Assembly: GCF_002946835.1 (NCBI RefSeq)
Contig: NZ_CP026652.1
Span: forward strand, 3,720,001-3,784,000
Direction: 5' to 3'
Source: Streptomyces dengpaensis
GTDB taxonomy: Bacteria > Actinomycetota > Actinomycetes > Streptomycetales > Streptomycetaceae
DNA length: 64,000 nucleotides
This document shows, in pieces, positions 10,087 to 18,702 of this stretch (position 1 is the stretch's first letter; each line of letters opens with the position of its first letter). Below the pieces are notes generated by a model, which saw only the letters and a list, made by a program, of their open reading frames with translations, made no database searches and was not told where the DNA came from. Made by a program: the position numbers and the translations under genes.

Positions 10087-12054
10087 CTACGGCATGTACA
10101 GCTGCTCCACCTGTGTCGTGAAGTCCCGCATGATCGCATCCCGCCGCAGCTTCATGGACGGGGTCAGGTGGCCCGCCTCCTCCGTGAAGTCCACGGGCAG
10201 GACGGCGAAGCGGCGGATGGACTCCGGGCGGGAGACGAGTTTGTTCGCTTCGTCCACCGCGCGCTGGAGGGTCTGGCGCAACTCGTCGTCATTCACGAGG
10301 AGTTTCGCCGGCACCGGGTGCTTGCCGTTCATCTGGCGCCAGTGGGTGATGCCGTCGAGGTCCAGGGTGATCAGGGCGGTGACGAAGGGGCGGCCGTCTC
10401 CCAGGACGATGCACTGGGAGATCAGGGGGTGGGAGCGGAGCCAGTTCTCCAGGGGGGCCGGGGCCACGCTCTTGCCGCCCGCCGTGATGAGGAGTTCCTT
10501 CTTGCGGCCGGTGATGGTGAGGTAGCCGTCGTCGTCCAGGGCGCCGAGGTCGCCGGTGGGCAGCCAGCCGTCGGGGGCGGCCGGGACGACGCCGCCCGCC
10601 TGGGGGTCCCAGTAGCCGCGGAGGACCTGTTCGCCGGAGAGCAGGATCTCGCCGTCCGCCGCGATGCGGACCTTCATGCCGGGCATCGGCCAGCCGACCG
10701 TGCCGAGGCGGGGTTGGAGCGGGGGTGTGACCGTGGCCGCGCCCGTCGTCTCCGTGAGGCCGTAGCCCTCGTAGATCTCGATGCCCGCGCCGGCGTAGAA
10801 GGCGGCGAGGCGGCGGCCCAGCGGGGAGCCGCCGCAGATCGCGTTGCGGACGCGGCCGCCCATGGCGTTGCGGATGCGGCGGTAGACGAGGGGGTTGTAG
10901 AAGACGCGGGCGGCTTTCAGCGTGCCGACGGGGCCCGGGCCGGTGCCGGTCTGCTTGGCCTCCATGGCCTCGCCGTACTTGATGGCCACGTTCGCCGCGC
11001 GGTCGAAGGACGAGGCCCGTCCGCCCGCTTCGGCGCGGGCGCGGGCGCCGTTGAAGATCTTCTCCAGCATGTACGGGATGGCCAGCAGGCACGTCGGTTT
11101 GAAGCTCGCCAGGTCCGGGAGCAGGTCGTCCGCCTTGAGACTCGGCGCGTGGCCGAGCCGAACCCGCGCGCGGATGCACGCGATGGCGATCATGCGGCCG
11201 AAGACGTGCGACATGGGCAGGAAGAGGAGGACCGACTCCTCGTCGCCCGACTTCGCCTTGAAGACCGGGTAGAGGAGTTCGATCGCGTTGTCGATCTCGG
11301 CGAAGAAATTGCCGTGGGTGAGCGCGCAGCCCTTGGGCCGGCCCGTCGTGCCCGAGGTGTAGATGAGGGTGGCGAGGGTGTCCGGGATCAACATCCCCCG
11401 GCGTACGTCCACTTCCTGGTCCGGGACCGACTCGCCCGACTCCGCCAGGAGGTCGACGTGGCCCTTCTCCATGACCCACATGTAACCGAGGTCGGGCAGG
11501 CGTTCGCGCTCCGGGCCGAGGGCCGCCGCCTGGGACACCGTCTCGGTGACCAGGGCCACCGCGCCCGAGTCCTGGAGGATCCAGCGGACCTGGAAGACGG
11601 AGGAGGTGGGGTAGACGGGAACCGTCACCAGACCCGCCGCCCACGCGGCGAAGTCCAGGAGCGTCCACTCGTACGTCGTCCGCGCCATGATGGCGATCCG
11701 GTCGCCCGGCACCAGCCCCTCGGCGATCAGCCCCTTCGCCACGGCACGGACCTGTGCCGCGAACTCGGCCGCCGTCACGTCCGTCCAACGGCCGTCCGGC
11801 CCCTTGCGGCTGAGGACCACCTTGTCCGGGGCCGCCTCCGCGTTGTCGAAGGGCAGGTCGGCGAGCGAACCGTGGGTCGCCGGCGGGGCGATCGGTGGCA
11901 CGGACGCCTCGCGTGCCACGCCGTCCAGCCGTCGTATCTCCGGCTTCACGAGTACGGGGCCGCCGTCGTAGTCGAGGTCGAAGTCGGGGGCCGGCGTGGG
12001 TGCGGGTGTGGGGCTGAGGCCGGGCGAGGGCTCGGACGCGTGCGGGATGGACAT
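10087..12054 (-). CDS. Long-chain acyl-CoA synthetase, AMP-binding
   Basis: A 655-residue ANL-superfamily ligase of the FadD15/ACSL type that activates a fatty acid to acyl-AMP and then acyl-CoA. Visible motifs: the P-loop YTSGTTGRPKG, the aromatic motif YEGYGLTET, TGDLG, and the catalytic GRKKELLITAGGK. ATG 12054 is chosen because AGGAG lies 6 nt upstream; the frame stays open to 12297 but those codons look non-coding. The N-terminus has a Pro/Thr-rich tail of about 30 residues. Ninety-three base pairs separate its stop from the small ORF before the P450, so one transcript is possible. Confidence 0.93.
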   Translation of the reverse strand: MSIPHASEPSPGLSPTPAPTPAPDFDLDYDGGPVLVKPEIRRLDGVAREASVPPIAPPATHGSLADLPFDNAEAAPDKVVLSRKGPDGRWTDVTAAEFAAQVRAVAKGLIAEGLVPGDRIAIMARTTYEWTLLDFAAWAAGLVTVPVYPTSSVFQVRWILQDSGAVALVTETVSQAAALGPERERLPDLGYMWVMEKGHVDLLAESGESVPDQEVDVRRGMLIPDTLATLIYTSGTTGRPKGCALTHGNFFAEIDNAIELLYPVFKAKSGDEESVLLFLPMSHVFGRMIAIACIRARVRLGHAPSLKADDLLPDLASFKPTCLLAIPYMLEKIFNGARARAEAGGRASSFDRAANVAIKYGEAMEAKQTGTGPGPVGTLKAARVFYNPLVYRRIRNAMGGRVRNAICGGSPLGRRLAAFYAGAGIEIYEGYGLTETTGAATVTPPLQPRLGTVGWPMPGMKVRIAADGEILLSGEQVLRGYWDPQAGGVVPAAPDGWLPTGDLGALDDDGYLTITGRKKELLITAGGKSVAPAPLENWLRSHPLISQCIVLGDGRPFVTALITLDLDGITHWRQMNGKHPVPAKLLVNDDELRQTLQRAVDEANKLVSRPESIRRFAVLPVDFTEEAGHLTPSMKLRRDAIMRDFTTQVEQLYMP

Positions 12055-12317
12055 GGGCAGCTCCTGGGGCGTGCAGCTGTGGACTGCTCTGCTGCATGAG
12101 ATACGCGCGGTGCGTACCGAGGTGTTCACCAGCCGCGCGCGGCCGGGGGTTAGCGCTGGATGGCCGGAGATCGTACGGTGCGTGCGTGGGGGGTTCGTGG
12201 TGGTCCGGGGGCGGGGGTGTGCAGCCTCGGCGACCACGCGGTGCCTCCCGGCCGGGGTCAACCAGCCTCCGCGTCGCGGGCGTTCGGGGGTCGTCACCGC
12301 CGGTCGCGGTGGGAGGA

Positions 12318-12421
12318 GTTTTCGCCCCCTGTGCCCCTACCCGTCCCGTGCCTGGGCTCTGCCGCCCCCAGACCCCCGCTATCGGCCTGAACGGCCTCGT
12401 CCTCAAACGCCGGACGGGCTG
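12318..12421 (-). repeat. Dispersed intergenic repeat, full copy A
   Basis: An approximately 104-bp module starting with gttttcgccccct, then a C-rich hairpin-prone part (GCCGCCCCCAGACCCCCGC) and ending with the core CCTCGTCCTCAAACGCCGG plus ACGGGCTG. It matches copy D (60287-60390) along its length in the opposite orientation. Its family is common in Streptomyces intergenic DNA, by recollection. Confidence 0.75.
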
Positions 12422-12481
12422 ACACCTTCGCCGGCCGGGGTGGGTGGGAATTCGGGCGGGTGGGTGGGGCACGGCTCGTCG

Positions 12482-12508
12482 CCTCGTCCTCAAACGCCGG
12501 ACGGGCTG
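12482..12508 (-). repeat. Dispersed intergenic repeat, core copy B
   Basis: Only the 27-bp core is present (CCTCGTCCTCAAACGCCGG followed by ACGGGCTG), identical to the core of copy A 60 bp away. Confidence 0.75.
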
Positions 12509-12563
12509 TAGCCCTTACCTCGGGTAACCTTACTGCGGAGTCCACCGAGCCGGGAGAGCCCTG

Positions 12564-13430
12564 ATGTCCCCCTCCCTCAGTCCCCTCCTCGCCCGCGGTG
12601 CCCTGCTCTCCCCCCTCAAGCGGCCCCGCGCCGACGCGCCCGTCCCCAGGACCCGGCTCGTCGTCCCGGGCGTGCGCGTCGATCTCGCGCGGCTGGCCGG
12701 GTACGAGCGGGTCTGCGGGTTCGCGACGGGGGCGGACGCGCTGCCGGTCACGTATCCGCATGTCCTGGGGTTTCCGTTGGCCATGCGGATCATGTCGGGC
12801 CGTGCGTTCCCGCTGCCGCTGCTCGGCCTGGTGCACACCTCGTTCGAGGCCACCCGGTGGGGTGGACTGCCCGCCACGGCGGAGTACGAACTCACCGTGT
12901 ACGTCCAGGGGTTGGCGCCGCACCGGCGCGGCACCGAGGCGACCGTCGTGACCGAGGCGCGGGCCGACGGCGGGCGCGTATGGGAGTCGAGGAGTACGTA
13001 CCTCGCGCGGCACCGCACCGAAAGCCGCCCCGCCCCGGAACCGCGCGAGGCGCAGCACAGGCCGCGGGAAGAGCGGGAGCCGCTGCCCGCCCTCGCCGAG
13101 TGGCGCCTCGCCGGAGACGTAGGGCGGCGGTACGGGGCCGTGTCCGGGGACCGGAACCCCATCCACCTGTACCCGGTCACCGCCCGGCTCTTCGGCTTCC
13201 GCCGCGCCATCGCCCACGGCATGTGGACCGTCGCCCGCTGTCTCGCCGAGTACGGACCGCGGGACGCGGTGACCGTGCGCGCCGAGTTCAAGGCGCCGGT
13301 GCTGTTGCCGGGCACGGTCACGTACGCCGCCGAGGGCCCCGCATTCGAACTGCGGGGCGGCGAGCGCGTTCACCTCACCGGTGAAGTCCGTCCGCCGGGC
13401 CCGAACCCGACCACGGGCGGCTCTCCATGA
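12564..13430 (+). CDS. MaoC-like double hot-dog acyl dehydratase
   Basis: A 288-residue protein with two hot-dog halves. The C-terminal half has the hydratase-2 pattern SGDRNPIHLYP (Asp and His as likely catalytic pair) followed by GFRRAIAHGMW. The N-terminal half, with YPHVLGFPLAMRIM, looks degenerate and structural. Family members hydrate 2-enoyl-CoA or enoyl-ACP substrates. ATG 12564 has a GGGAGAG site upstream. The last 56 bp overlap the 3' end of the convergent tetR gene, suggesting linked control. Confidence 0.85.
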   Translation: MSPSLSPLLARGALLSPLKRPRADAPVPRTRLVVPGVRVDLARLAGYERVCGFATGADALPVTYPHVLGFPLAMRIMSGRAFPLPLLGLVHTSFEATRWGGLPATAEYELTVYVQGLAPHRRGTEATVVTEARADGGRVWESRSTYLARHRTESRPAPEPREAQHRPREEREPLPALAEWRLAGDVGRRYGAVSGDRNPIHLYPVTARLFGFRRAIAHGMWTVARCLAEYGPRDAVTVRAEFKAPVLLPGTVTYAAEGPAFELRGGERVHLTGEVRPPGPNPTTGGSP

Positions 13431-14037
13431 GGTTGCCCAGGCCCGCCCAGGCGAAGTCCATCAGGGTCGCGGCGGCCTGCTTGGCGGAGACACCCGGCGT
13501 CGCGTTGGCCCAGGTCGCGAGGGACTCGGCGGCGCCGACCAGCGCCTCCGCGAGCCCGGCGACCTCGCGGTCGGGCAGCGACGGATTCCGGTGCGCCTCA
13601 CGCGCGGCCACGGCGATCAACTGCGTGACGAACACGACGAGTTCCTCGCGCGTCGCGGCGACCTCGGCCGCGAACGGCTCGCCGTGCGTACGGGCCTGGA
13701 GGTGCAGGACCGCCCAGCCGTCCGGGTTCTCCGCCGTGTGCGTGAAGAACGCCCGCAGCCCGTCCCAGAGTTGACGGTCGGCGGGCAGGCCGGGCTGTAC
13801 GCCCGCGCGGACGGCGGCGGTGAGCGCCTTGGCCTCCCGCCGGATACACGCGGTGAAGAGGTCTTCCTTCGAGTTCAGGTACAGATACACCAACGGCTTG
13901 GACACGCCCGCCAGATCGGCGATCTCGTCCATCGACGCGGCCCGGTACCCGCGCTGCCCGAAGGTCCGTACGGCGGCGTCCAGCATCTGCCGCTCACGTA
14001 CCGCACGCGGCATCCGCTTGTTCTTCACTGCACCCAT
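13375..14037 (-). CDS. TetR-family transcriptional regulator
   Basis: A 220-residue regulator with an N-terminal helix-turn-helix: the stretch ARTFGQRGYRAASMDEIAD-like region is followed by LAGVSKPLVYLYLNSKEDLF. The rest is the ligand-binding helical domain, ligand unknown. ATG 14037 is used; GTG 14028 and ATG 14013 are alternatives. Its 3' end overlaps the MaoC gene, whose control it may share, though the genes are convergent and no operator is evident. Confidence 0.9.
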   Translation of the reverse strand: MGAVKNKRMPRAVRERQMLDAAVRTFGQRGYRAASMDEIADLAGVSKPLVYLYLNSKEDLFTACIRREAKALTAAVRAGVQPGLPADRQLWDGLRAFFTHTAENPDGWAVLHLQARTHGEPFAAEVAATREELVVFVTQLIAVAAREAHRNPSLPDREVAGLAEALVGAAESLATWANATPGVSAKQAAATLMDFAWAGLGNLMESRPWSGSGPADGLHR

Positions 14038-14150
14038 ACGCGCAAGCGTACGGTTTGTCTGCCGGCGGCTTGGCGGGGAATGGGGTGCCCGGGGCCGGGC
14101 TTGCCCTCTCTGGGGGCTCTGCCGCCAGACCCCCGTATCGGCCTGAACGG

Positions 14151-14177
14151 CCTCGTCCTCAAACGCCGGACGGGCTA
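14151..14177 (-). repeat. Dispersed intergenic repeat, copy C
   Basis: The core CCTCGTCCTCAAACGCCGG plus ACGGGCT is preceded by a shortened upstream part (from about 14080: tgccgccagacccccgtatcggcctgaa in pieces). Its last bases run into the stop codon of the DUF4229 gene, so the repeat forms the immediate 3' end of that gene. Confidence 0.75.
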
Positions 14178-14465
14178 GATACCCTCACGCGCCGTGTCGT
14201 CCGCGGTGTCCTCCTGGTTGCGGTTGCGCTCCAGGTTGGTCTTGACGCGGTCCACGCGGGCGACGACCTGGGCCGAGGCGCGGTCGCGCTCCTTGCGCAG
14301 GACGACGAAGCTGATGGGGGCGGAGATCACCAGGGAGAGCAGGATGACCCACATGAAGTTGGACCCGCCGAGTCCGCGCGGGGCGATACCGGAGTAGACG
14401 AGGCCCCAGACGACCATGAAGCAGCCCGCGAAGATACCAAGGCGCATCAGTGTGTAGCGGCCCAT
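14175..14465 (-). CDS. DUF4229 small membrane protein
   Basis: A 96-residue protein with two membrane helices (about 7-28, GIFAGCFMVVWGLVYSGI, and 38-56, WVILLSLVISAPISFVVL) and a charged cytoplasmic tail rich in Arg, Glu and Asp. This is the DUF4229 layout found across actinomycetes; function unknown. ATG 14465 fits the conserved start MGRYTLMRLG; an open frame extends to 14564 without coding character. Confidence 0.85.
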   Translation of the reverse strand: MGRYTLMRLGIFAGCFMVVWGLVYSGIAPRGLGGSNFMWVILLSLVISAPISFVVLRKERDRASAQVVARVDRVKTNLERNRNQEDTADDTAREGI

Positions 14466-14570
14466 GTCAATCCACTCTTCCGTTCCGAACCTTCCCAAAG
14501 GGCATCGTCCAGTGAAGCACGCCCCGCACACGATCTTGCAGGGGGTGTCCCCGACGGGGCGCACGACGGG

Positions 14571-15092
14571 TCACAGGAGCGGGAGCCACATCACGATGTC
14601 GTCGCGGTAGTCGTCCGCCGAGACGCGCAGCCCGCCCGGCACCCGGCCGACCTCCTTGTAGCCGCAGGACGCGTAGAAGTGCTCCAGGCCCAGCCCGCCC
14701 CGGCAGGTGAGCTTCAGCGCCTCCAGGCCGAACGTGCGGGCGTGTTCCTCGGCCGCCGCGAGCAGGGCGCGGCCGTGGCCGCCGCGCTGGAGGGACGGGT
14801 CGATCATGACAGTGGTCAGCCAGGCGAAGTGGGTCTGGAGCCGGTGGCTGTTGAAGCCGAGGAAGGCCGTGGCCCGCAGCCGCCCGTCGCCGTCGAGACC
14901 GGCGAGCAGACGGTGGCTCCCGGCCGCGACCGACTCCGCGTACGCGTCGGTCTGGGGACGTATCTCCTCGTACGTCGTCGCGCCGGCGAAGCCGACCGCC
15001 CCGCCCGCGTTGCTGACGTCCGTCCACAACCGGGTGAGTTCGTCGAGGAACGCGGGCGTGAGGTCGGGGTCAAGCCGGTAGGTGAGCTCCAT
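14571..15092 (-). CDS. GNAT-family N-acetyltransferase
   Basis: A 173-residue acetyltransferase. The acetyl-CoA binding motif A is TTVMIDPSLQRGGHGRALL, followed by HFYASCGYKEVG. The substrate cannot be told. ATG 15092 (MELTYRLDPDL) marks the point where the protein sequence becomes plausible; the same frame runs open across mqnE as a shadow. Confidence 0.88.
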   Translation of the reverse strand: MELTYRLDPDLTPAFLDELTRLWTDVSNAGGAVGFAGATTYEEIRPQTDAYAESVAAGSHRLLAGLDGDGRLRATAFLGFNSHRLQTHFAWLTTVMIDPSLQRGGHGRALLAAAEEHARTFGLEALKLTCRGGLGLEHFYASCGYKEVGRVPGGLRVSADDYRDDIVMWLPLL

Positions 15093-15154
15093 GGTCAGCG
15101 ACCCTAAGTTCCGCCGGCCGCACGCCCGACGCCGGGTCCGGGTCCGACTACGAG

Positions 15155-16318
15155 TCACACGCGCATCGGCTGCGGCGACTCCCGGCGCTCCGGGTCGGGG
15201 CCGTCGTACTCGCGGATGATCTCGTAGCGCGTGTTCCGCTCCACCGGCCGGAACCCGGCGTCGCGGATCAGGTCGAGCAGGTCCTCGCGGGTGAGCTTGT
15301 TCGGCGTGCCGTAGTTGTCGGCGTCGTGCGTGATCTTGTACTCGACGACCGAGCCGTCCATGTCGTCGGCGCCGTGCTGGAGCGCGAGCTGCGCCGTCTG
15401 CACGCCGTGCATGACCCAGAAGACCTTGACGTGCGGAACGTTGTCGAAGAGGAGGCGCGAGACCGCGAAGGTCTTCAGGGCCTCGGCTCCGGTGGCCATC
15501 TGCGTACGCGCCTGAAGGCGGTTGCGTACCTTGCCGTCCTTCATGTCCACGAAGTCGTGCTGGTAGCGCAGCGGGATGAAGACCTGGAAGCCGCCTGTCT
15601 CGTCCTGGAGTTCGCGGAGACGGAGGACGTGGTCGACCCGGTGCCGCGGCTGCTCGATGTGGCCGTACAGCATCGTGCACGGGGTCTTCAGACCCTTCTC
15701 GTGCGCGAGGCGGTGGATGCGCGACCAGTCCTCCCAGTGGGTGCGGTGGTCGACGATGTGCTGACGGACCTCCCAGTCGAAGATCTCCGCGCCGCCGCCG
15801 GTCAGGGACTCCAGGCCCGCGTCGATCAGCTCGTCGAGGATCTCCGACGCCGACAGACCCGAGATCGTCTCGAAGTGGTGGATCTCCGTCGCCGTGAAGG
15901 CCTTCAGGGAGACGTTCGGGAGCGCCTTCTTCAGCTCGCTGAGCGACCGGGGGTAGTACCGCCACGGCAGGTTCGGGTGGAGACCGTTCACGATGTGCAG
16001 CTCGGTGAGGTTCTCGTTCTCCATCGCCTTGGCGAGGCGGACGGCCTCCTCGATGCGCATCGTGTACGCGTCCTTCTCGCCCGGCTTGCGCTGGAACGAG
16101 CAGTACGCGCAGGACGCGGTGCACACGTTCGTCATGTTGAGGTGACGGTTGACGTTGAAGTGGACCACGTCACCGTTCTTGCGGGTACGCACCTCGTGCG
16201 CGAGCCCGCCGAGCCAGGCCAGGTCGTCCGACTCGTACAGCGCGATGCCGTCCTCGCGGGTGAGCCGCTCACCGGCCCGGACCTTGTCCTCCAGCTCGCG
16301 CTTGAGCCCGACATCCAT
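15155..16318 (-). CDS. mqnE: Aminofutalosine synthase MqnE (radical SAM)
   Basis: A 387-residue radical SAM enzyme that joins the MqnA product to an adenosyl radical to give aminofutalosine. The [4Fe-4S] motif is CTASCAYC (CxxxCxxC) in NVCTASCAYCSFQR. Further family marks are HIVNGLHPNLPW, SLTGGGAEIF and HITDADNYGTPN-like text near the end. ATG 16318 has GAGGAGAGG upstream. It lies upstream of the GNAT gene, 62 bp apart, and downstream of an Lrp regulator. Confidence 0.96.
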   Translation of the reverse strand: MDVGLKRELEDKVRAGERLTREDGIALYESDDLAWLGGLAHEVRTRKNGDVVHFNVNRHLNMTNVCTASCAYCSFQRKPGEKDAYTMRIEEAVRLAKAMENENLTELHIVNGLHPNLPWRYYPRSLSELKKALPNVSLKAFTATEIHHFETISGLSASEILDELIDAGLESLTGGGAEIFDWEVRQHIVDHRTHWEDWSRIHRLAHEKGLKTPCTMLYGHIEQPRHRVDHVLRLRELQDETGGFQVFIPLRYQHDFVDMKDGKVRNRLQARTQMATGAEALKTFAVSRLLFDNVPHVKVFWVMHGVQTAQLALQHGADDMDGSVVEYKITHDADNYGTPNKLTREDLLDLIRDAGFRPVERNTRYEIIREYDGPDPERRESPQPMRV

Positions 16319-16404
16319 GCCTCTACCTCTCCTCGTGACAAACCCTGGCAACCGTACTCCCCCACCCTTCGGGTGAGAGGAGCCCCCATCAGGCACTTGG
16401 TGCC

Positions 16405-16860
16405 CTACTGCTCCTCCGGCAGCTCACCCACCCGGTTCTCCCACTTCGTGGAGAGCACGATCGTCGTACGGGTCCGGGAGACGCCCTTCGTCCCGGAAAG
16501 GCGCCGGATGATCTTCTCCAGGCCGTCCACGTCGTTCGCCCGCACCTTGAGCATGTACGAGTCGTCGCCCGCGATGAACCAGCAGTCCTCGATCTCGCCG
16601 AGGTCCCGCAGGCGCCGGGCCACGTCCTCGTGGTCGGCGGCGTCGGAGAGCGAGATGCCGATCAGGGCGGTGACACCGAGACCGAGCGAGGCCGCGTCGA
16701 CCGTCGCGCGGTAGCCGGTGATGACGCCGGCGGCCTCCAGCCGGTTGATGCGGTCGGTGACGCTGGGTCCCGACAGACCGACGAGGCGCCCCAGCTCCGC
16801 GTAGGAGGCCCGGCCGTTCTCCCTCAGGGCCTGGATGAGCTGCCTGTCCACCGCGTCCAT
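16405..16860 (-). CDS. Lrp/AsnC-family regulator
   Basis: A 151-residue regulator with an N-terminal helix-turn-helix (MDAVDRQLIQALRENGRASY, then ELGRLVGLSGPSVTDRINRL) and a C-terminal RAM ligand domain (IEDCWFIAGDDSYMLKVRA). ATG 16860 has GGAAGG 9 nt upstream. It sits between mqnE and mqnM on the same strand, so it may respond to an amino acid and tune the menaquinone genes; that is inference. A direct repeat just upstream is a candidate self-operator. Confidence 0.93.
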   Translation of the reverse strand: MDAVDRQLIQALRENGRASYAELGRLVGLSGPSVTDRINRLEAAGVITGYRATVDAASLGLGVTALIGISLSDAADHEDVARRLRDLGEIEDCWFIAGDDSYMLKVRANDVDGLEKIIRRLSGTKGVSRTRTTIVLSTKWENRVGELPEEQ

Positions 16861-16902
16861 GCGATCGAAGCCTTCCGCTGAAAAGGTCTGAAGAGGTCCT
16901 GA

Positions 16903-16948
16903 CTTACCTGAACTGACGTGCCTGAAAGTACTTACCTGAACTGAAGTG
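16903..16948 (-). promoter_or_regulatory. Direct repeat upstream of lrp, candidate operator
   Basis: CTTACCTGAACTGACGTG (16903-16920) recurs as CTTACCTGAACTGAAGTG (16931-16948), 28 bp apart and with one mismatch. It is AT-richer than its surroundings and lies 43-88 bp before the Lrp start codon. Lrp proteins often bind phased repeats near their own promoter. Confidence 0.5.
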
Positions 16949-16990
16949 AACTGAAATGCCGGGAAGCGATGAGTCCCCCGTGCGCGTCGG

Positions 16991-17671
16991 TCAGGGGGTG
17001 CTGCCGCGCGCGCCGCCCCCCAGCTCGCCCTCCCACCGCCGGTACAGGCCGTGCTCGACGCCCGCCGCGTCGAGGACCCGCCCGGCGACGAAGTCCACCA
17101 GGTCCTGAATGTGCGTGGCGCCCGCGTAGAACGCCGGCGAGGCGGGCAGCACCGTCGCGCCCGCATCGTCCAGGGCGACCAGGTGGCGCAGCGTCTGCCC
17201 GTTCAGCGGAGTCTCCCGCACGGCGACGACCAGCTTGCGCCGCTCCTTGAGCGTGACGCTCGCCGCGCGCTGGAGCAGGTCCTTGGAGAGCCCGAGGGCG
17301 ACTCCGGCCACGCAGGCGGTCGAGGCCGGCACGATGAGCATGCCCTTCGCGGGGTACGAGCCCGAGGACGGCCCCGCCGCCAGGTCACCCGCGCTCCAGT
17401 GCCGTACGCCATCGACGCTCACGTCGAACGTGCCGGGCTTGCCGTCGGCGCCCCGCGCCAGCCACTCCCGCAGGTCGTCCTGCCAGTGGGCGTCCCGGAA
17501 GGGCAGACCGGTCTCGTCGAGCAGCGTCAGCCGGGAGGCGCGCGAGACCACCAGGTCGACGCTCTCCCCCGCCCGCAGAAGCGCGCGCAGCACGGCGGCG
17601 GCGTACGGCGTACCGGAGGCACCCGACACCCCCACGATCCAAGGCCGGCGCTGCGTCTGTCCTGGCTTCAT
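16991..17671 (-). CDS. mqnM: UbiX-type flavin prenyltransferase MqnM
   Basis: A 226-residue UbiX/PAD1 homologue. It attaches a prenyl group to FMN, making the prenyl-FMN cofactor that UbiD-type decarboxylases need. Visible: the flavin-binding start VGVSGASGTPYAAAVLRALL, the central MLIVPASTACVAGVA and RETPLNGQTLRHL. It lies directly upstream of nothing but downstream of mqnP on the same strand, 31 bp away, in a unit with the prenyltransferase and the UbiD partner. ATG 17671 is the natural start. Confidence 0.92.
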   Translation of the reverse strand: MKPGQTQRRPWIVGVSGASGTPYAAAVLRALLRAGESVDLVVSRASRLTLLDETGLPFRDAHWQDDLREWLARGADGKPGTFDVSVDGVRHWSAGDLAAGPSSGSYPAKGMLIVPASTACVAGVALGLSKDLLQRAASVTLKERRKLVVAVRETPLNGQTLRHLVALDDAGATVLPASPAFYAGATHIQDLVDFVAGRVLDAAGVEHGLYRRWEGELGGGARGSTP

Positions 17672-17702
17672 GGTGTCGAGCCTATCCGGCCACCGCCGGG
17701 AG

Positions 17703-18605
17703 TCAGACCGTGAGCCCGCGCACCAGCAGATCCAGCAGGGCGCAGGCGAACAGAGCGATGCCGATGAAACCGTTGACGCTGAAGAACGCCCGGTTCACGC
17801 GGGACAGGTCGTTCGGCTTGACGATGGAGTGCTCATAGAGGAAGGCGCCCGCGACGATCAGCAGGCCGAGCCAGAAGAAGGCACCGGCGCCGGTGGCGAG
17901 GGCGTACCAGACGAACAGGGCCGTGGTGACGGCATGGCAGCCGCGCGCGCCCCAGATCGCGGCCGGGATGCCGAAGCGCGCGGGCACCGACATCACGCCG
18001 ATCTCGCGGTCCGTCTCGACGTCCTGACAGGCGTAGATCAGGTCGAAGCCGCCGATCCAGATGCCCACCGCGAGACCGAGGACGACGGCGTCCCAGGACC
18101 ACTCGCCGGTGACCGCCAGCCAGCCGCCGACCGGGCCCATCGCCTGGGCCAGACCCAGGATGGCCTGCGGGAAGTTCGTGAACCGCTTGCCGTACGGGTA
18201 CACGACCATCGGGATGACCGCGATGGGCGCCAGCGCGAGGCACAGGGGGTTCAGAAGCGCGGCGGCGCCGAGGAAGAACACCAGCGCGACCAGCGCGCCC
18301 GTCCACGCGTGCTTCACCGTCATCGCGCCGGTCACCAGCTCGCGGTGGGCCGTGCGGGGGTTGCGGGCGTCGATCTCGCGGTCGATGATCCGGTTCGCCG
18401 CCATGGCGAAGGTCCGCAGACCGACCATCGCGACGGTGACCAGCAGCAGCCGCCCCCAGTGGATGTTCTTGTCCCACTGGAACATCGCGGTCAGCGCCGC
18501 GATGTAGGCGAAGGGCAGCGCGAACACCGAGTGCTCGATCATGACGAGGCGCAGGAACGCCTTGGCCCTCCCGGGCTGAGGCATCGCGGCGGCGGAGGCA
18601 CTCAC
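17703..18605 (-). CDS. mqnP: UbiA-type prenyltransferase MqnP
   Basis: A 300-residue polytopic membrane enzyme of the UbiA family that attaches the polyprenyl chain to dihydroxynaphthoate in the futalosine pathway. Both Asp-rich motifs are visible: NRIIDREIDARN (NxxxDxxxD) and the second, DVETDREIG. About eight hydrophobic helices follow. GTG 18605 is preferred, with GGAG 9 nt upstream; a TTG 18 bp earlier is possible. Its start overlaps a short duplicate of the mqnL tail. Confidence 0.92.
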   Translation of the reverse strand: MSASAAAMPQPGRAKAFLRLVMIEHSVFALPFAYIAALTAMFQWDKNIHWGRLLLVTVAMVGLRTFAMAANRIIDREIDARNPRTAHRELVTGAMTVKHAWTGALVALVFFLGAAALLNPLCLALAPIAVIPMVVYPYGKRFTNFPQAILGLAQAMGPVGGWLAVTGEWSWDAVVLGLAVGIWIGGFDLIYACQDVETDREIGVMSVPARFGIPAAIWGARGCHAVTTALFVWYALATGAGAFFWLGLLIVAGAFLYEHSIVKPNDLSRVNRAFFSVNGFIGIALFACALLDLLVRGLTV

Positions 18606-18643
18606 AGGCCGTACTCCGTCCAACGGCGATCGACCGGGTCACC
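18602..18643 (-). repeat. Duplicate of the mqnL 3' end
   Basis: On the minus strand this stretch encodes DRRWTEYGL plus a stop. The true end of mqnL (18703-18737) encodes TRRWKEYGL plus a stop. The copy lies 98 bp downstream of the original and its stop codon overlaps the mqnP start. The two match with scattered differences, as an old partial tandem duplication would. Confidence 0.6.
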
Positions 18644-18702
18644 TCCGCGGCAGCGGAGAAGCCCCGCCGCCGCGCTACCACGTCCCATCATCACCCTGAC
18701 CC

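Larger units (their letters stand above)
12055..12563. other. Non-coding gap holding two copies of a dispersed repeat
   Basis: No ORF here looks real. The right half holds a full copy (12318-12421) and a core-only copy (12482-12508) of a dispersed repeat also found at 14151 and 60287. CTTACCTCGGGTAACCTTAC just before 12541 is an AT-richer patch and may be part of the MaoC-gene promoter. Confidence 0.6.
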
